From Ramlibacter lithotrophicus (lineage in GTDB: Bacteria > Pseudomonadota > Gammaproteobacteria > Burkholderiales > Burkholderiaceae_C), in the NCBI RefSeq assembly GCF_012184415.1, contig NZ_VTOX01000002.1:496001-560000 (forward strand): 64,000 bases of DNA, written 5' to 3'. Shown in pieces: positions 24,965 to 34,525 of this stretch. Position numbers and translations under genes: made by a program. Each line of letters begins with the position of its first letter. Positions within the stretch are counted from its first letter, which is position 1. The notes beneath the pieces are model-generated. The model had not been told where the DNA came from. It did no database searches and saw nothing but the letters and a program-made list of their open reading frames with translations.

Positions 24965-27900
24965 CTACTTCTGGATGTACCAGTAGAGCCGCCCCTTGGG
25001 CTGGATGACGCCACTCATCGAGGTCGGCAGCTTGCCCTCCAGCGGCGAGTCCGGACTGCAGCCGATGCAGAACGGAACGGTTCGGCCGTTGTCCAGCGTC
25101 ACCTGCCCGGCGACCGGCGACGGCGGCAGGCCGTCGCCGGCGACGTCTTCGTAGCGATTCGCCGTGCCGTTGGCGCTCCCCGCGTTGGTGTAGTTGATGT
25201 TGTAGACGCGCGTGGTCCCCAGGTTCGAATTGCAGGTCCCGGTCGCCACGACGGCGGGCTGGTGGGTACTGAAGGTGACGACTCCGAAGATCGTCACCGC
25301 CGACGTCACAACCTGCTCCTTGGACGCCATCGCCAGATACCAGCCCTGCTTCGTCAGCAGCTGCGCGCTGGTCGGGGTCGTTGCATCGGTGATCGGCCAC
25401 AGCGAGTCGCGACAGATGATCGCGGCCCCGCAGGTGTTGTTGCCGGGCCAGGTTCCCGTCGCCGTGCCGGCCGCCAGTGCGGGCTTGTCGTGGAACATGA
25501 AGAAGTGGTTCGCCACGGAGGTCGCCCCGGGATACGTCGCCTCCGAGAGCGGCTTCTCGCGGTCGCCCGAGCCGAGCAGGATCCCGTAGCTGTCAGGGAG
25601 GGCCACCACGCTGGGCGCGAACATGAACTTGCGGTTGGCCGTGCAGGTCGCCGTGGAGTTGCAACCCAGCGCCGCGATCTGGCGGATCGTCCAGTCGTCC
25701 CGCGGTCCGGCAAACGTCAGACGGTAGACGTTGCCCCCCAGGTCGGCGGTGTAGCCGTAGATCACCTGGCCCGCTTCGTCCCGCACCAGCGTCACGTCCG
25801 CCACCACGCCGCGGGAACGCCCGGACGCGCTGGCGCCGAGCGCGGCGTCGAGGTCGAACGCTTTCACCACCGCGCCAGTGTCGGCATCGACGACGTACAC
25901 GAAGTGGCCCTTGGAACTGGTGGTGCAGTTGTTGTTGGCGCCGCTGGCGTCGTGATCCTCGCAGGTGTCGTAGCCGCCGCCGAAGATGAGCAAGGGCGCG
26001 CTGCCGGAGCTGTAGCCGGCAGTGGTGAATGGCTTCAGCGACGACCAGGTCTGTCCGATCCCGCTCATCCCCGTGCTGCAGTCGGCGTCGGAGTTCCCGG
26101 CGCATCCGATGCGCCACTTCAGCGCCGGACTGGTCGGTGTGGTAAGGCTGTTGGTGACGTCGAAGCCATAGATCGACCGGCCCCCGCGCCGCATCGATGC
26201 GTATACGTACGTGGCGGACGCTCCCTTGAACGCGGTGATCGGGCCGTCCATGCCGTATGGCTTCGGCTGGGCCGATGCCGGCGACGTGACGCCGGTCGCA
26301 TAGCGGATCGGGATCAGGTTCTCGCGCAGCCGCTTGATGCTGCCGAAGAATTCCGGGGGCATGAACGACCACATTTCCTGGCCGGCCGCCACGCCGCCGA
26401 TGGCGCCCGAACGATTGCCGTTGACCGCCCGCAGTGCGCCGTCGTTGGCGCCGTAGAAGACCACGACCTGCGGGTCGCCATCGGTCCCGAAGTTGACCGC
26501 CACCGGCCGCGAATGCACCACATCGCCATGCGCGGATGGCCTTTTTTCGGTTTCCCTGGCGCCGTTGACGTTCTCGTCGCCGGGCAGCCCCGTGTCCAGC
26601 CCCTTCGCGTAGTTGAGGAGCGCGGCGTGTTCGGTGGCGTCGGCAGCCCCGATCGCGCTGGCACTCACGCTGCTCGAGTCGAACGCGACCAGATCGCTGG
26701 CCGCGTCGCAGCCGGTCATCGTCGCGCCGCAGGTCTTCATGTTGCGCGCGGTCGTCGAGCGCAGCATGTACGCCTGCGCCCCTTTCTCGACGATGTTGCC
26801 GTCCGGCGAGTTGGAATTCTTGTACGTGTCCGCGGCCGCCCCGGTGGGCAGGCAGAAGGTCGTGCCCGTCGGCCAGCTCATGAAGCCCCAGTAAGAATCC
26901 GTGGCGTCTGGCGTCCAGTAGCTGCGCGCGCATTCCGTGATGAAGCCGGTCAGGTTGTTGATCGCCGGCGAATTCGAGGCGTCCAGCAGCTTCAGCGCCG
27001 TGCCCACCTGCCCCAGCTTGTATTGCTTCAGGTTGCCGGTCCAGCGCGGCGACGCGTCGCCGTTCGGCCGGAACATGCCGATGTACACCTGGTTCAGGTA
27101 GGTGCCCTGCGTGTTCACGCTGACCGGCAGGGACACCGACGCGAACACGCTGTTGACCGACTGGATCTCGGACAATATGTTGTTGAGCGCCTTCTCGATC
27201 TCGCTGCCGACGGTGGCATCCTCGCCATTGATGAAGAAGTACTTGCCCGCGCCTTCGGCCGCCATGCTGCGCAGCAGCGCGCTGTTGTTGGGGTCGCCGC
27301 CGTTCATGGCCACGTCGATCGTGTACGTCGAGATGCTCAATGGGCTGGTCGACTTCATGAAGCGCGCCCACTCGTTCGAGTAGTTCGAGCTGTCGCCGAC
27401 TGGAGAGATCGGGATCTGCGTGGTGCTGCCGCCGGCCGCGGTCAGCATGGTGCCCGACTGCGTGGTCTCGGAGTTGCTGTCCTTGGCCACGTTGCCGCCC
27501 GCGGTGGTGTTGCCGATGTAGATGATGAAGTTCTTCTGGCAGCTGTCCAGGATCGGACTGCTGTATCTCGTGGCACTGCTCGAAGCCAGCGCGCTGCCCG
27601 GCAGAGCGTGCACCAGGTCGGTGACGGCGTCGCCGCCGGTATTGTTCGCGTAGTCGCGCTTCTTCTTGATACCGCCGTAGACATCCCCGGCGGAGTAGTA
27701 ACGATAGGCCTCCGCCATCGCCAGACCCAGCGCGCGCCCGTTGCCCTTGTCGGCATTCCTGTCGAACGCGTCGATCATGTTTGCGTACACGCCGCGCGTG
27801 GTCGCGTCCATCGTGCGCAGCCCCGCCCGCACGTAGGCACCGCCGGGGTCCGGATTATCCGAGCCGGTCTCCGTGAACATCATCAGCCCGACCCGGAACT

Positions 27901-28120
27901 TGTTCGGCGGCAGGCTGTTGAAGATCGAGACCAGCGCCGCCTTCTCGGCCGTGAACGCCGTGTTCCAGTTCGCCGAGTTGTCCAGGATGATCAGGACATT
28001 GGGCAGCGTCGTGGGCGTCGGATCGGGCTCCGAGAACAGGTCGATGTCCTCCGAGTGTGCTGGCAACTGCACCGCCAGCGCGATCACCACCGTCAGCAAC
28101 TTGATGATTCTTCTGAGCAT
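24965..28120 (-). CDS. pilY1: PilY1-type pilus tip protein / type IV pilus biogenesis factor
   Basis: A 1051-residue exported protein. Residues 1-23 are a signal peptide (ending PAHS then EDID). A von Willebrand A-like domain follows; its metal-site motif reads LDNSANW (about residues 46-52) instead of the full DxSxS. The C-terminal half (~560-1000) is the PilY1 seven-bladed beta-propeller, with repeats such as GYTADLGGNVYRL and VYVVDADTGAVVKAFD. PilY1 sits at the pilus tip with minor pilins, counteracts retraction and mediates adhesion and surface sensing, often with calcium. ATG 28120 has AAGGAG at 8 bases. Between pilX and fimT in the operon. Confidence 0.92.
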   Translation of the reverse strand: MLRRIIKLLTVVIALAVQLPAHSEDIDLFSEPDPTPTTLPNVLIILDNSANWNTAFTAEKAALVSIFNSLPPNKFRVGLMMFTETGSDNPDPGGAYVRAGLRTMDATTRGVYANMIDAFDRNADKGNGRALGLAMAEAYRYYSAGDVYGGIKKKRDYANNTGGDAVTDLVHALPGSALASSSATRYSSPILDSCQKNFIIYIGNTTAGGNVAKDSNSETTQSGTMLTAAGGSTTQIPISPVGDSSNYSNEWARFMKSTSPLSISTYTIDVAMNGGDPNNSALLRSMAAEGAGKYFFINGEDATVGSEIEKALNNILSEIQSVNSVFASVSLPVSVNTQGTYLNQVYIGMFRPNGDASPRWTGNLKQYKLGQVGTALKLLDASNSPAINNLTGFITECARSYWTPDATDSYWGFMSWPTGTTFCLPTGAAADTYKNSNSPDGNIVEKGAQAYMLRSTTARNMKTCGATMTGCDAASDLVAFDSSSVSASAIGAADATEHAALLNYAKGLDTGLPGDENVNGARETEKRPSAHGDVVHSRPVAVNFGTDGDPQVVVFYGANDGALRAVNGNRSGAIGGVAAGQEMWSFMPPEFFGSIKRLRENLIPIRYATGVTSPASAQPKPYGMDGPITAFKGASATYVYASMRRGGRSIYGFDVTNSLTTPTSPALKWRIGCAGNSDADCSTGMSGIGQTWSSLKPFTTAGYSSGSAPLLIFGGGYDTCEDHDASGANNNCTTSSKGHFVYVVDADTGAVVKAFDLDAALGASASGRSRGVVADVTLVRDEAGQVIYGYTADLGGNVYRLTFAGPRDDWTIRQIAALGCNSTATCTANRKFMFAPSVVALPDSYGILLGSGDREKPLSEATYPGATSVANHFFMFHDKPALAAGTATGTWPGNNTCGAAIICRDSLWPITDATTPTSAQLLTKQGWYLAMASKEQVVTSAVTIFGVVTFSTHQPAVVATGTCNSNLGTTRVYNINYTNAGSANGTANRYEDVAGDGLPPSPVAGQVTLDNGRTVPFCIGCSPDSPLEGKLPTSMSGVIQPKGRLYWYIQK

Positions 28121-28136
28121 GACAGACACTCCTTGA

Positions 28137-28646
28137 TCAGGGACAGGCTGCCGCCTTCTGCGACTGCGAAAGCAGTACCCGCACCCCCTGCCTCACGCGC
28201 ACGCTGGCGCCGGTGGCTCCGTCCGTCACGGTGGCCGACAGGTCCCAGTCGGTGTTCCAGGTACTGCCGGCGGACATGTCGGGTCCGAGCTCCACATCGC
28301 TCGGATCCGCGAAGGCGGCACGCGTCGCCCTGGTGCAGGTTGGCGTTGCCACGGCGACGGTGTAGTCCGGCGTATCGTCCTTGTTGATGTCGACCGTGAC
28401 GGTCTGCGCCGCGAGGCTGGCAGTGAAGTTCGAGCTGATCACCTGCTCCACCGCCTGGTTGGCGGCGGCCAGCGCCTCCTCGCGCACCTGCATGTTGCCC
28501 ACCGACTTGAGGTTGGAAGAGCTCAGGGTGAACGCGCTGACCACGATCAGCGTGATCAGGACGAGCAGGATGAGGCCGATGATCAGCGTCGCACCGCGCT
28601 GGACGGCGGCGGACGCGGGGCGGCGGTGCGCGCGCAGCGGCTTCAT
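28137..28646 (-). CDS. pilX: Minor pilin PilX
   Basis: A 169-residue PilX family protein with an N-terminal hydrophobic helix ATLIIGLILLVLITLIVVSA preceded by QRG, a variant prepilin site without the usual GF[T]L.E pattern, as is normal for PilX. The next stretch (SSSNLKSVGNMQVREEALAAANQAVEQ) matches the PilX N-terminal conserved region. PilX with PilV, PilW and PilY1 forms the tip complex. The ATG at 28646 overlaps the pilW stop by one base; a GTG one codon earlier is also possible. Confidence 0.85.
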   Translation of the reverse strand: MKPLRAHRRPASAAVQRGATLIIGLILLVLITLIVVSAFTLSSSNLKSVGNMQVREEALAAANQAVEQVISSNFTASLAAQTVTVDINKDDTPDYTVAVATPTCTRATRAAFADPSDVELGPDMSAGSTWNTDWDLSATVTDGATGASVRVRQGVRVLLSQSQKAAACP

Positions 28647-30007
28647 CACGGCGTTTCCCTGCGGTTGGAGATGTTCACCAGCCGGATGGCCTGGGTGAAA
28701 AGATGGCGCTTGTAGCCGTCGTTGAACGGACCGATTCGGTCGCCCGCGCTGGCGCAGGTGCTGGTCATGCAGTAGCTCTTGCCATCGGTGTACCCGGCCG
28801 ACGTCGACTCGCTCCTTGCGAGCACGTACAGCTTCACGGCGACCGCGTTCATCAGCTCGAGCGCCGAACAGGGCGAGGCCGCCGTGCAGCGACGGTAGGT
28901 GTCGGGAATGCCGTCGCCGCGGTTGGTGGGCGAGGTCAGGGTGGTGGGATTGGCCCAGGTGACCGTCGCGGCTTGGCCGCTCGCGATGACGGCCGTGCTA
29001 GCGCCTAACTCCGCGTCGCTCGGGCCCGTCGTCACCACCGTGACTCCGATCTCGCTGGTGTTGAATGTCGTCGTGCCGATCGTCACGCCGGAATCGCTGA
29101 CGTTGTCGATGCCCAGTTCGACCCGGAACGACTCGATCCCCTCGATCATGGCCTGCGCCGCGCCGAACTCGCAGGTGCCGCTGGCGCAGCTGAAGTCCGA
29201 GCGCATCAACGTGGGAATGTTGTCGCCGTCCGTCACCGCGTAGCGGCGCACGTAATACAGACTCGAGACGAACTTGTAGCGCGGCGCGAACGCTCCGGCC
29301 GCGCAGTTGGCGCCGCGCACGCGATTCGGCAGGAGCGTGTCGACGGTGCCGGCGCTGTATTGCTCCAGGGCGTAGGCTGGGACGGGCATCACGGTGCCGC
29401 ACTGCGCGGGCTGAAAATACAGCTCGTTGTTGGCGAAGGCGGCGCATCCGGCCTCGCCGACCGCGCAGGTTTCCACATGCCGCACCAGCAGCACATCGCT
29501 GCTCGGTTGCGGGCTGGACACGCGGCTGCCGCACACCGGTATCGTGGGCGACGGCACCACGGCCGGCACTTCGTAGGCCTGCACCGCGATGCCCAGCAGG
29601 TTCGACTTGTAGACGGCGAGCGCCGCCGGATTGCCGGCGAGCGCGCCCCAGTCGGCGCACGGGTCGGGCACGGCGGCGACGGCCGGCGGGCCGGGGTCGG
29701 CGCGCGGCACGTCGGTCGGCATGCCCGAGACCGTGACGTCGTCGAACTGCGGCAGGTAGCCGGCCCAGAAGCCGGCATGGGAGACGTCGTGCTCCAGCAG
29801 CTGGATCGAGAAGCGACCGTTTTCGATCACCCGGTTCGCCTTCGTCATCTCGCTGTTGCTGCGGTTGACGTTGATCAGCAAGGTCAGCAACGCCAGCACG
29901 ATGAAGAGGCCGAGGACCATGGAGATCATCAGCTCCACCAGCGTGAAGCCTGATTGGCGCGGTGCGCGGACGGCGCCCGCTCGAGCGGGGAGGCGGCGCG
30001 TGTTCAT
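28646..30007 (-). CDS. pilW: Minor pilin PilW
   Basis: A 453-residue PilW family minor pilin, the largest of the pseudopilins. The prepilin site and helix are SGFTLVELMISMVLGLFIVL (residues ~18-38, Glu at +5). It is followed by the family pattern NRSNSEMTKANRVIENGRFSIQLLEHDVSHAGFWAGY, given here in fragments as VIENGRFS and LEHDVSHAGFWAG. Cys-rich segments in the distal domain suggest disulfides. ATG at 30007 overlaps the pilV stop by four bases. It takes part in assembly priming and the pilus tip complex. Confidence 0.9.
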   Translation of the reverse strand: MNTRRLPARAGAVRAPRQSGFTLVELMISMVLGLFIVLALLTLLINVNRSNSEMTKANRVIENGRFSIQLLEHDVSHAGFWAGYLPQFDDVTVSGMPTDVPRADPGPPAVAAVPDPCADWGALAGNPAALAVYKSNLLGIAVQAYEVPAVVPSPTIPVCGSRVSSPQPSSDVLLVRHVETCAVGEAGCAAFANNELYFQPAQCGTVMPVPAYALEQYSAGTVDTLLPNRVRGANCAAGAFAPRYKFVSSLYYVRRYAVTDGDNIPTLMRSDFSCASGTCEFGAAQAMIEGIESFRVELGIDNVSDSGVTIGTTTFNTSEIGVTVVTTGPSDAELGASTAVIASGQAATVTWANPTTLTSPTNRGDGIPDTYRRCTAASPCSALELMNAVAVKLYVLARSESTSAGYTDGKSYCMTSTCASAGDRIGPFNDGYKRHLFTQAIRLVNISNRRETP

Positions 30008-30570
30008 AGCAAGGTCGCGATCCGCACCAGGGTCGTGACCGTGCGGCGGCACCGGTCGTTCGTGCAGGACGAGCCCGCGGCACCGTCGTACGCGCCCGAG
30101 CCGCAGCCGATGGACACCGGCGGCGCGCTGATCGGCGTCATGCCTTGCCATGCGACGGTGACCATGATGTCGCCGCCGACGCTCTCGACGCAGCCGCGGC
30201 CGCCGATCATGGCGCCCGCGTTGGTGCTGCCCAGCATCTCGCCGGCACCATTGAGCGCTTCGCACCACTCCTTCAAGTCACGTTGCGCCTGGGTGGTCGT
30301 GCCGCCTGGACAGGCCGCGCCCCCGCCCAGCGGCGATGCGGCCGCGACGGCGTATGCACCGGCGGTCGCCGCAGTGCGGTTGGTGGCGATGCGGCTGGCC
30401 ATGTCGCCCAGCAGCAGCAGCGCCTGGGTACGCTGGTAGGACTCCACCTCCGATACCTGCAGCCGCATCTGCAGCCCCGCCATGCCGAGCAGCCCGAAGG
30501 CGATAACCACGAGGGTCACCAGCACCTCCACCATGGACGTGCCGCGCTGCGAGTGCCTTTGCCGACCCAT
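30004..30570 (-). CDS. pilV: Type IV pilus modification protein PilV
   Basis: A 188-residue PilV prepilin. The processing region is QRGTSMVEVLVTLVVIAFG (residues 8-26) with the glutamate at +5, followed by LLGMAGLQMRLQVSEVESYQR, matching PilV. A distal Cys-containing domain ends CTNDRCRRTVTTLVRIATLL. AGGAG sits 2 bases before ATG 30570, which begins 5 bases after the pilE stop; ATG 30582 overlaps that stop and is a possible alternative. Component of the tip-priming minor pilin complex. Confidence 0.87.
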   Translation of the reverse strand: MGRQRHSQRGTSMVEVLVTLVVIAFGLLGMAGLQMRLQVSEVESYQRTQALLLLGDMASRIATNRTAATAGAYAVAAASPLGGGAACPGGTTTQAQRDLKEWCEALNGAGEMLGSTNAGAMIGGRGCVESVGGDIMVTVAWQGMTPISAPPVSIGCGSGAYDGAAGSSCTNDRCRRTVTTLVRIATLL

Positions 30571-30575
30571 GGCTC

Positions 30576-30968
30576 CTACCATTTGTCGGCCGGGGCCTTG
30601 ACGCCCTCGCTGTTGAACGTAAGGTCGCCGTCGCTGAGCTGGTTGCCGCTCGCTGTGAACGTGATCGTGAACGCCGGCACCGTCCCGGTGCCCAAATCAA
30701 TGCGGTAGTCGTACTTGCCGCTCAGGTCGCTCGGCAGGTTGTACCCGCTGGCAGTGAGCTGGGCCTTCGTCGCGTAGGCCTTGTTGGCCAGCAGGAACTG
30801 CTGCTGGCGGTTGGCGATATCCAGCATCTGGGCCTGGGCCGCGCGCCGGCTGCCCTTCTTGACATGGCTGGTGTACGACGGGTAGCCGACGGCCGCCAGG
30901 ATCGCGACGATCGCCAGTGTGATCATCAACTCGATCAGCGTGAAGCCGTGCTGCGGACGCCTTGCCAT
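30576..30968 (-). CDS. pilE: Type IV pilin PilE-like
   Basis: A 130-residue pilin with the short basic leader MARRPQHG, cleavage before FTLIELMITLAIVAILAAVG (Glu at +5) and the conserved YPSYTSHVKKGSRRAAQAQM after the helix. It is the PilE type found at the head of minor pilin operons rather than the major pilin PilA. GGGGGAG lies 7 bases before ATG 30968. First gene of the leftward operon pilE-V-W-X-Y1-fimT-fimT, divergent from ribD with 132 bases between the two starts. Confidence 0.9.
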   Translation of the reverse strand: MARRPQHGFTLIELMITLAIVAILAAVGYPSYTSHVKKGSRRAAQAQMLDIANRQQQFLLANKAYATKAQLTASGYNLPSDLSGKYDYRIDLGTGTVPAFTITFTASGNQLSDGDLTFNSEGVKAPADKW

Positions 30969-31100
30969 TGCCTTCTCCCCCATGTAAGCGACTGGAACTT
31001 AGCCGAGGTCCCGCTCGGCGCCCCGTTGCAGCCGACGACCGGTCGGCCTCCGGCGCCGAATGGTCGAGTCTGCCGGCGAATGCCGCAGAATAGGCGCCCG

Positions 31101-32228
31101 ATGGATCCGCACGACGCTCTCATGCAGCAGGCGCTGGCGCTGGCCCGCGACGCCATCGGCCGGTCCGAGCCGAATCCCCGCGTCGGCTGCGTGCTGGTAT
31201 CGGCCGACGGACAGCGCGTCCTTGGCCAGGGCTCCACGCAGCGCGCCGGGCAAGCCCACGCCGAGATCATGGCCTTGCGCGACGCTGCCGCCCTCGGGCA
31301 CGCCGTCACCGGCGCCACCGCCTACGTATCGCTCGAGCCCTGCTCCCACCATGGCCGCACCGGCCCCTGCTGCGACGCCCTGCTCGCGGCCGGCATCGGC
31401 CGGGTGGTGGCGGCCCTGCCCGACCCGAATCCGCTGGTGGCCGGTGAAGGGTTCGCCCGCCTGCGGGCCGGCGGCGTGGAGGTGATCGTCGGGCCCGGCG
31501 CCGACGAGTCGCGCGAACTCAACATCGGCTTTTTCAGCCGCATGGTGCGCGCGACCCCCTGGGTCCGCATGAAGATCGCCGCCTCGCTGGATGGCCGCAC
31601 GGCGCTGGAGAACGGGGCCAGCCAGTGGATCACCTCGACCGAGGCGAGGGCCGACGGCCATGCGTGGCGGGCGCGCGCCGGGGCCGTGCTCACCGGCATC
31701 GGGACGGTGCGCGACGACAACCCGCGCCTGGACGTCCGCGCGGTCCCGACGCCGCGCCAGCCGGACGTGGTGGTCGTGGACAGCCGGCTGGAAACCCCCC
31801 CGGACGCCAACCTCTTCCAACCGGGGCGGCGCCTGATCATCTACGGCGCGGTGCAGGACGCGCAGCGCGAGGCGGCCCTGGCGGCCGGCGGCGCCGAGGT
31901 CGTTCTCCTTCCGGGTCCCGGCGGGAAGGTGGATCTGCCGGCGCTCCTGCGCGACCTCGCTGCCCGCGGCGTCAATGAACTGCACGTGGAGGCCGGGCAC
32001 AAGCTCAATGGCTCGCTGGTACGCGAAGGCCTGGTCGACGAACTGCTGGTGTACCTCGCGCCCAAACTGATCGGGATCGGCCGCGAGATGGCTCATTTCG
32101 GGCCGCTGGCGAGCCTGGCCGAGGCCTTGCCCCTGCACTTCATGTCGATCGGGCGAGTCGGGCCGGACCTGCGCATCGTCGCGCGGGTCGCGGGCCGGGA
32201 CCGCTTCGGGCCCGTCCAGCCTTCCTGA
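31101..32228 (+). CDS. ribD: Bifunctional riboflavin deaminase/reductase
   Basis: A 375-residue RibD. The N-terminal deaminase domain (1-145) carries the zinc motif HAEIMAL and PCSHHGRTGPCCDAL. The C-terminal reductase domain (150-370) has MKIAASLDGRTAL and WITSTEARADGHAWRA. It converts the pyrimidine product of GTP cyclohydrolase II to the ribityl intermediate in two steps, using NADPH for the second. First gene of a rib cluster with ribE, ribB(X) and ribH. No FMN riboswitch motif was found before its start. Confidence 0.95.
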   Translation: MDPHDALMQQALALARDAIGRSEPNPRVGCVLVSADGQRVLGQGSTQRAGQAHAEIMALRDAAALGHAVTGATAYVSLEPCSHHGRTGPCCDALLAAGIGRVVAALPDPNPLVAGEGFARLRAGGVEVIVGPGADESRELNIGFFSRMVRATPWVRMKIAASLDGRTALENGASQWITSTEARADGHAWRARAGAVLTGIGTVRDDNPRLDVRAVPTPRQPDVVVVDSRLETPPDANLFQPGRRLIIYGAVQDAQREAALAAGGAEVVLLPGPGGKVDLPALLRDLAARGVNELHVEAGHKLNGSLVREGLVDELLVYLAPKLIGIGREMAHFGPLASLAEALPLHFMSIGRVGPDLRIVARVAGRDRFGPVQPS

Positions 32229-32262
32229 GGGGCGCCTTTCCAATCCCTGCGAAAATGCCGGG

Positions 32263-32919
32263 ATGTTCACCGGAATCATCACGGGCGTCGGCCGCATCGC
32301 CGCGGCGCAGGACCTGGCCAGCCCAGGGTCGGCCGCGGCCTCGCGCTATGGCAAGCGCCTGACGGTGGAGGCGCCCGAGGGCTACCTGGACGACGTCGGC
32401 ACGGGAGACAGCATCGCGCTCAACGGCGCCTGCATGACCGTGACCGGCATCGACCCGGCCCGGCAGCGCTTTACGGTCGAGATCTCCGCGGAGTCGCTGG
32501 ACAAGACCGCCAGCCTCGGCGAGCTGGGCCGCATCAACCTGGAGAAGGCCCTGCGGGCCCAGGAGCGCCTGGGCGGGCACATCGTCTCCGGCCACGTCGA
32601 CGGCGTAGGGCGCGTGACGCATTTCGCACCCGTGGGCGAAAGCTGGGAGTTGCGCGTGCTCGCGCCCTCGGCGCTGGGCAAGTACCTCGCCTACAAGGGG
32701 TCGATCACCGTCAACGGCGTCAGCCTGACAGTGAACACCATCGCCGATTCACCCGAAGGCACCGAGGTGAGCATCAACCTCATCCCGCACACCGTGCAGA
32801 ACACCGCGCTCGGCGAGCTGCGCACGGGCAGCCGCGTCAACCTCGAGATCGACCTGATCGCCCGCTATGTCGAGCGGATGCTCACGGCGCCCTCCCCCAC
32901 CCCGAAAGGCAGCGCATGA
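32263..32919 (+). CDS. ribE: Riboflavin synthase alpha chain
   Basis: A 218-residue riboflavin synthase, which dismutates two lumazine molecules to riboflavin and the pyrimidine precursor. The two internally homologous barrels each start with a recognisable repeat: [12 protein letters not shown] at residue 1 and [15 protein letters not shown] near 105. The substrate-binding signatures [11 protein letters not shown] and [12 protein letters not shown] are intact. The stop overlaps the ribB(X) start by 4 bases (ATGA). Confidence 0.96.
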   Translation: MFTGIITGVGRIAAAQDLASPGSAAASRYGKRLTVEAPEGYLDDVGTGDSIALNGACMTVTGIDPARQRFTVEISAESLDKTASLGELGRINLEKALRAQERLGGHIVSGHVDGVGRVTHFAPVGESWELRVLAPSALGKYLAYKGSITVNGVSLTVNTIADSPEGTEVSINLIPHTVQNTALGELRTGSRVNLEIDLIARYVERMLTAPSPTPKGSA

Positions 32920-34052
32920 ACGCTCCCGAACCCGTCGCCGGCGTGGCGATTTCGCCCGTGGACGAAATCGTCGCGGACATCCGGGCCGGCCGCATGGTGA
33001 TTCTCGTGGACGAGGAAGACCGCGAGAACGAAGGCGACCTGGTGCTCGCCGCCGAGCATGTCACTCCGGAAGCCATCAACTTCATGGCCCGCTTCGGCCG
33101 CGGCCTGATCTGCCTGACCCTGACGCGGGACCACTGCGAACGGCTGCGGCTGCCGCCCATGGTCGCGCGCAACGGCGCCAAGCACTCCACCGCCTTCACC
33201 GTCTCGATCGAAGCGGCCGAGGGCGTGACGACGGGCATTTCGGCGGCGGACCGGGCGCGCACCGTGCAGGCGGCGGTCGCGAAGAACGCCCGGCCCGATG
33301 ACCTGGTCCAGCCGGGCCACATCTTTCCGCTGCAGGCGGTCGACGGCGGCGTCCTCATGCGCGCGGGACACACCGAAGCCGGCTGCGACCTCGCCGGCAT
33401 GGCGGGCCTGGCGCCCGCCGCGGTGATCTGCGAGATCATGAAGGACGACGGCACGATGGCCCGGCTGCCCGACCTGCAGCTGTTCGCCGCCGAGCACGGC
33501 CTGAAGATCGGCACCATCGCCGCCCTGATCCACTACCGCAGCAGCAACGAGTCGCTGATCGAGAAGGTCGCGACCCGGCCCTTGCGCACGGCGCACGGTG
33601 AGTTCATCGCCCACGCCTGGCGCGACAAGCCGAGCCGCGGACTGCACCTGGCGCTGGTGATGGGCGAGTGGTCGCCCGACGACGCCGTCGCGGTGCGCGT
33701 GCACGAGCCGCTGTCCGTGCTCGACGCGCTCGAGGTCAACCGCTCCATGCATTCGTGGAACCTGGACGCGAGCCTGCGGCACATCGCGGCCCAGGGCCGC
33801 GGCGTCGCCGTGCTCCTGAACTGCGGCGAGGACGCCGAGCAGCTGCTGGCACAGTTCGAGGGCCGCGCGAAGGCCTCGCACGCGCCGGAGCGCGGCCGCA
33901 TGGACCTGCGCACCTACGGCGTCGGCGCGCAGATCCTGCGCGAATGCGGCGTCCACCGGATGCTGCTGCTCGGCACGCCGCGGCGGCTGCCGAGCATGGC
34001 GGGCTACGGGCTGGAAATCGCCGGCTACGTCGCCCCCACCCCAGTCAACTGA
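32916..34052 (+). CDS. ribBA: 3,4-dihydroxy-2-butanone 4-phosphate synthase with degenerate GTP cyclohydrolase II domain (RibBX type)
   Basis: A 378-residue two-domain protein. Residues ~15-210 are a complete RibB domain: [39 protein letters not shown] core and [15 protein letters not shown], producing the four-carbon unit for lumazine. Residues ~215-375 have the GTP cyclohydrolase II fold, but the zinc-binding Cys motif normally following EPLSVLD is absent (the stretch reads [15 protein letters not shown]). This matches the RibBX variant described in Proteobacteria, so a separate active RibA should be encoded elsewhere. ATGA overlap with ribE; ribH follows after 8 bases. Confidence 0.93.
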   Translation: MNAPEPVAGVAISPVDEIVADIRAGRMVILVDEEDRENEGDLVLAAEHVTPEAINFMARFGRGLICLTLTRDHCERLRLPPMVARNGAKHSTAFTVSIEAAEGVTTGISAADRARTVQAAVAKNARPDDLVQPGHIFPLQAVDGGVLMRAGHTEAGCDLAGMAGLAPAAVICEIMKDDGTMARLPDLQLFAAEHGLKIGTIAALIHYRSSNESLIEKVATRPLRTAHGEFIAHAWRDKPSRGLHLALVMGEWSPDDAVAVRVHEPLSVLDALEVNRSMHSWNLDASLRHIAAQGRGVAVLLNCGEDAEQLLAQFEGRAKASHAPERGRMDLRTYGVGAQILRECGVHRMLLLGTPRRLPSMAGYGLEIAGYVAPTPVN

Positions 34053-34060
34053 AGGAATAC

Positions 34061-34525
34061 ATGTTTGGCGCAGAGAAAGGCCGGTCCGAGACACTCGACG
34101 GCAAAGGCTTGTACATCGGCATCGTCCAGGCCCGCTTCAACGAATCCGTGACCGGCGCGCTGGCGCAGGCCTGCCTGGCCGAACTGGCGGCGCTCGGCGT
34201 CGAGCCGGACCGCATCGACCATGTGCGCGTCCCCGGCGCGCTCGAGGTGCCGGTCGCGCTGCAGGCGATGGCGGAAAGAGGCGGTTACGACGCGCTGATC
34301 GCGCTGGGCTGCGTGATCCGCGGCGAGACCTACCATTTCGAGCTGGTGGCCAACGAATCGGCCGCCGGCGTGAGCCGGATCGCGCTCGACTACCAGCTGC
34401 CGGTCGCGAACGCGATCCTCACCACCGAAAACATGGAGCAGGCCGTCGCCCGCCAGACCGAGAAGGGGCGCGACGCCGCCCGCGTCGCGGTGGAGATGTG
34501 CAACCTGCTGGACGACCTGGGATGA
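34061..34525 (+). CDS. ribH: 6,7-dimethyl-8-ribityllumazine synthase
   Basis: A 154-residue lumazine synthase that condenses the RibB and RibD products. Markers are [15 protein letters not shown] (substrate site), [33 protein letters not shown] with the catalytic His, and [22 protein letters not shown] precedes the ATG by 6 bases. The stop overlaps the nusB start (ATGA), giving the conserved ribH-nusB coupling. Confidence 0.97.
   Translation: MFGAEKGRSETLDGKGLYIGIVQARFNESVTGALAQACLAELAALGVEPDRIDHVRVPGALEVPVALQAMAERGGYDALIALGCVIRGETYHFELVANESAAGVSRIALDYQLPVANAILTTENMEQAVARQTEKGRDAARVAVEMCNLLDDLG

Noticed and set aside
24575..28387. Long plus-strand open frame opposite pilY1
   Set aside because: Arg/His/Val-rich shadow frame without domains or ribosome-binding site; pilY1 is clear on the other strand.
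30969..31100. FMN riboswitch expected before ribD
   Set aside because: The AGGGTGCAA-type and CCCGACCGGCGGT-type blocks are absent in the 132-base gap.
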